In this document: positions 61,590 through 64,000 of the stretch, piece by piece
How the letters are laid out: every line of letters begins with the position of its first letter
Position numbering within the stretch: position 1 is the stretch's first letter
Assembly (NCBI RefSeq): GCF_003326755.1
Contig: NZ_JPWH01000001.1
Coordinates: 30,227-94,226, forward strand
Length of the DNA: 64,000 nt
From: Thalassospira profundimaris
Lineage (GTDB): Bacteria > Pseudomonadota > Alphaproteobacteria > Rhodospirillales > Thalassospiraceae
Reading direction: 5' to 3'
Notes under the pieces: model-generated
Databases searched by the model: none
What the model was told of the DNA's origin: nothing
What the model saw: the letters and a program-made list of their open reading frames with translations, nothing else
Translations under genes and position numbers: made by a program

Positions 61590-63713
61590 TCAGGCTTCAG
61601 CAGCATCAAGGTCAGCGCCGGTTTCCTGGTCAACACGCTTCATCGACAATTTGATCTTGCCGCGGTCATCAAAGCCGATAACCTTGACCTTCACCTTGTC
61701 GCCTTCCTTGACCACATCGGAAACCTGTTTGACACGTTCCTGTGCCAGTTCCGAAATGTGAACCAGACCATCGCGCGCACCAAAGAAGTTCACGAATGCG
61801 CCAAAATCGACAGCCTTAACAACCTTACCTTCATAGATATGGTTCAATTCGGGTTCTGCAACGATCGATTTGATCCAGTCAACGGCCTGCTTGCCTTTTG
61901 CGCCATCGGTATGGGCAACGGTGATCGAGCCATCGTCTTCGATATCAACTTTCGCGCCGGTTTCTTCGCAAATTTCACGAATAACCTTGCCGCCAGAACC
62001 GATAACGTCACGGATCTTGTCTTTCGGGATCGAGAACTGGGTGATGGTCGGGGCATTGCCCGAAACTTCACCACGGGCTTCCGGCAGGGCCTTGGACATT
62101 TCGCCCAGGATATGCAGGCGGCCATCGCGGGCCTGGCCCAGGGCAATCTGCATGATTTCAGGCGTTACCGAGGTGATCTTGATGTCCATCTGCAGCGAGG
62201 TGATCCCATGATCGGTCCCGGCCACCTTGAAATCCATGTCGCCAAGGTGGTCTTCGTCGCCCATGATGTCCGAAAGAACGGCGAAATCTTCGCCTTCCTT
62301 GATCAGACCCATGGCAATACCGGCAACCGGGCGTGCCAGCGGCACACCGGCATCCATCATCGACAGCGAGGTTGCACAAACCGTTGCCATCGAGGAAGAA
62401 CCGTTCGATTCGGTCACTTCCGAAACGATACGCACGGTATAGGGGAAGGCTTCCTTGGTCGGCATCAACGGATGAATGGCGCGCCATGCCAGCTTGCCAT
62501 GACCGATTTCACGACGTCCCGGCGATCCCATACGGCCTGCTTCACCAACCGAATAGGGCGGGAAGTTATAGTGCAGCATGAAGCCTTCACGGTATTCACC
62601 ATCCAGGGCATCAACGATCTGTTCGTCCTGGCCGGTGCCAAGGGTGGCAACAGCCAGGGCCTGGGTTTCACCACGGGTAAACAGGGCCGAACCATGTGCG
62701 CGCGGCAGAACCGAAACTTCACCCATGATCGGGCGCACGTCAGAACCGGTACGACCATCAATACGCTTGCCGGTTTTCAGGATCGCACCGCGAACGATGT
62801 CTTTTTCCAGATCCTTGATGATCGAGGAAATCTTGCCTTTCAGGGCATCATCGATTTCTTCGTCTGCCAGCTTGGCAACGATTTCTTCCTTGGCCGCTGC
62901 AACCGCGGCGGCACGCTCCTGCTTGACAACATGGCCATAGGCCGCGGTCAGGCTTTCGGTGCCAAGGGCGGCAACTTTTTCGACCAGGGCATCATAGCCT
63001 TCCGGCAGACCGGCAATGTCGCGCGGGTCTTTGGCGGCTTCTTCCGCCAGTTCGATGATCAGGTCAATCACCGGCTGGAATTTTTCATGACCGAACTTGA
63101 CCGCACCCAGCATCACATCTTCGGAAAGTTCCGATGCTTCGGATTCAACCATCATCACGCCGTCACGGGTACCGGCAACCACCAGGTCAAGATCGCTTTC
63201 CTTGATGGCTTCGGTTGACGGGTTCAGAAGATATTCGCCGTCTTTATACCCCACACGGGCCGCGCCAATCGGGCCGAGGAACGGCAAACCGGAAATGGTC
63301 AGTGCGGCCGAGGTCCCGATCATGGCAACAACATCAGGATCGTTTTCCATGTCGTGCGACAGAACGGTACAAACGATCTGGGTTTCGTTGCGGTATTGCG
63401 GGTGGAACAGCGGGCGAACCGGACGGTCGATCAGACGGGAAACCAGGGTTTCCTTTTCCGACGGACGGCCTTCGCGCTTGAAAAAGCCACCCGGAATTTT
63501 ACCAGCGGCAAATGCCTTTTCCTGGTAATTCACGGTCAGCGGGAAAAAATCGATGTCCGGGCGCGGCGACTTGGCACCGACAGCAGTACACAGAACAACG
63601 GTTTCACCATATGTGACCATAACCGCACCATCTGCCTGGCGTGCCACCTTGCCGGTTTCCAGAACCAGCTTGGCATTACCCCACTGCATTTCCTTGCGGA
63701 CGACATTAAACAT
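61590..63713 (-). CDS. pnp: Polyribonucleotide nucleotidyltransferase
   Basis: PNPase (707 residues), the phosphorolytic 3'-5' exoribonuclease of the degradosome. Two RNase PH domains are clear ([19 protein letters not shown] and the [20 protein letters not shown] catalytic region), followed by a KH domain ([16 protein letters not shown]) and an S1 domain (GLVHISELA). The start at 63713 has GGAAGGAAG six bases upstream; the longer form adds no conserved sequence. It follows rpsO on the same strand, the standard arrangement. Confidence 0.98.
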   Translation of the reverse strand: MFNVVRKEMQWGNAKLVLETGKVARQADGAVMVTYGETVVLCTAVGAKSPRPDIDFFPLTVNYQEKAFAAGKIPGGFFKREGRPSEKETLVSRLIDRPVRPLFHPQYRNETQIVCTVLSHDMENDPDVVAMIGTSAALTISGLPFLGPIGAARVGYKDGEYLLNPSTEAIKESDLDLVVAGTRDGVMMVESEASELSEDVMLGAVKFGHEKFQPVIDLIIELAEEAAKDPRDIAGLPEGYDALVEKVAALGTESLTAAYGHVVKQERAAAVAAAKEEIVAKLADEEIDDALKGKISSIIKDLEKDIVRGAILKTGKRIDGRTGSDVRPIMGEVSVLPRAHGSALFTRGETQALAVATLGTGQDEQIVDALDGEYREGFMLHYNFPPYSVGEAGRMGSPGRREIGHGKLAWRAIHPLMPTKEAFPYTVRIVSEVTESNGSSSMATVCATSLSMMDAGVPLARPVAGIAMGLIKEGEDFAVLSDIMGDEDHLGDMDFKVAGTDHGITSLQMDIKITSVTPEIMQIALGQARDGRLHILGEMSKALPEARGEVSGNAPTITQFSIPKDKIRDVIGSGGKVIREICEETGAKVDIEDDGSITVAHTDGAKGKQAVDWIKSIVAEPELNHIYEGKVVKAVDFGAFVNFFGARDGLVHISELAQERVKQVSDVVKEGDKVKVKVIGFDDRGKIKLSMKRVDQETGADLDAAEA

Positions 63714-63770
63714 ATTACTTCCTTCCAAACCTACTTGCGGACCAAGCAACTCTTACACGAGATCCGAACA

Positions 63771-63811
63771 CATTAATTATGAGGCTTTTGCGTCAAGCGA
63801 CATAATTAATG
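63771..63811 (-). promoter_or_regulatory. pnp leader hairpin
   Basis: CATTAATTATG (63771-63781) and CATAATTAATG (63801-63811) form an 11-pair stem with a 19-base loop, with TCCG/CGGA flanks extending it. It is about 60 bases before the pnp start and fits the RNase III/PNPase autoregulation hairpin known in Escherichia coli. Confidence 0.72.
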
Positions 63812-63879
63812 GGTCCGGACAAACCGGGCGTGTCCAGCCATTCTGGATCTACCCTCCCGTGCATCCGGATCCGCGGGAC

Positions 63880-63917
63880 AATAAAAAACGACGGCGGAGG
63901 GATAAACCGCTCCGCCG
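63880..63917 (-). terminator. rpsO terminator
   Basis: On the minus strand CGGCGGAG (63910-63917) pairs with CTCCGCCG (63892-63899), followed by TCGTTTTTTATT. It lies 10 bases after the rpsO stop and separates rpsO from pnp. Confidence 0.85.
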
Positions 63918-63927
63918 CACGTCAAAA

Positions 63928-64000
63928 TCAGCGGCGAATACCGAGACGCGCGATGATCGCTTCGTAACGTTCGGTATTTTTGCGCTGCAGGTATTTCAGC
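63928..64000 (-). CDS. rpsO: 30S ribosomal protein S15, C-terminal end
   Basis: Only the last 23 codons and the stop are present. They read LKYLQRKNTERYEAIIARLG then IRR-stop, which is the conserved S15 C-terminus. The rest lies outside the window. Position before pnp supports the call. Confidence 0.93.
   Translation of the reverse strand, partial: LKYLQRKNTERYEAIIARLGIRR

Noticed and set aside
61413..63218. 601-codon plus-strand ORF opposite pnp
   Set aside because: It is the antisense of PNPase, which is unmistakable on the minus strand.

Overview
The window looks like a chromosomal segment of an alphaproteobacterium. The signs are an Irr-type Fur regulator, a BioR regulator with its TTATCTATAA boxes, a CtrA-type TTAA-N7-TTAAC site, TRAP transporters and an LPS-heptose pathway. 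GC content is moderate. Gene content and protein style suggest Rhodospirillales, possibly close to Thalassospira; that placement is an inference from memory, not a search. No tRNA, rRNA, insertion sequence, integrase, phage gene or CRISPR array was seen.

The dominant theme is adenosylcobalamin (vitamin B12) synthesis, in several blocks separated by unrelated genes. Block 1 (1-1520) holds the end of cbiD and cobK. Block 2 (15124-25655, minus strand) runs from a cobalamin riboswitch through cobU, cobW and cobN, with a GH114-type secreted glycosidase overlapping the cobN end; cobO and cobQ lie further downstream. Block 3 (26858-29594) has cobC and cobS facing away from cobT. Block 4 (34111-41921) has cbiB on the minus strand, diverging from a tight plus-strand operon cbiX-cobH-cobL-cobI-cbiG/cobJ-cobM. 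The set mixes markers of the cobalt-early (CbiX, CbiD, CbiG) and cobalt-late (CobN, CobW) routes.

Between these blocks: 1904-4051 is a chemotaxis receptor. 4223-8820 is a TRAP transporter diverging from a DapA-family lyase and a GntR regulator, with a perfect palindrome in the shared promoter region. 8965-14937 holds two SDR proteins, a TPR protein, a PstS-like binding protein, a methyltransferase and a GST. 17848-18528 is an unrecognised gene behind a CtrA-type site. 29720-33425 has a degenerate EAL protein and the heptose genes gmhA and hldE.

From 42093 to 46048 lies a four-gene Anbu operon (ATP-grasp, alpha-E, transglutaminase-like, Anbu protease). From 46232 to 48779 is a biotin module (bioR, bioY, bioB) with BioR boxes. 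From 48951 to 59862 come a proton-type P-ATPase with a serine-rich N-terminus, a CHAP lipoprotein, an acyltransferase-hydrolase fusion, a RidA/Lrp pair bracketed by a 45-bp direct repeat, small proteins, a rubrerythrin and irr. The window closes with a nitronate monooxygenase-family gene and the conserved rpsO-pnp pair, which carries a terminator and a leader hairpin.

The best candidates for something undescribed are the repeat-bracketed RidA/Lrp cassette (56412-57619), the acyltransferase-hydrolase fusion, the GH114 gene coupled to cobN, and the CtrA-linked orphan gene.
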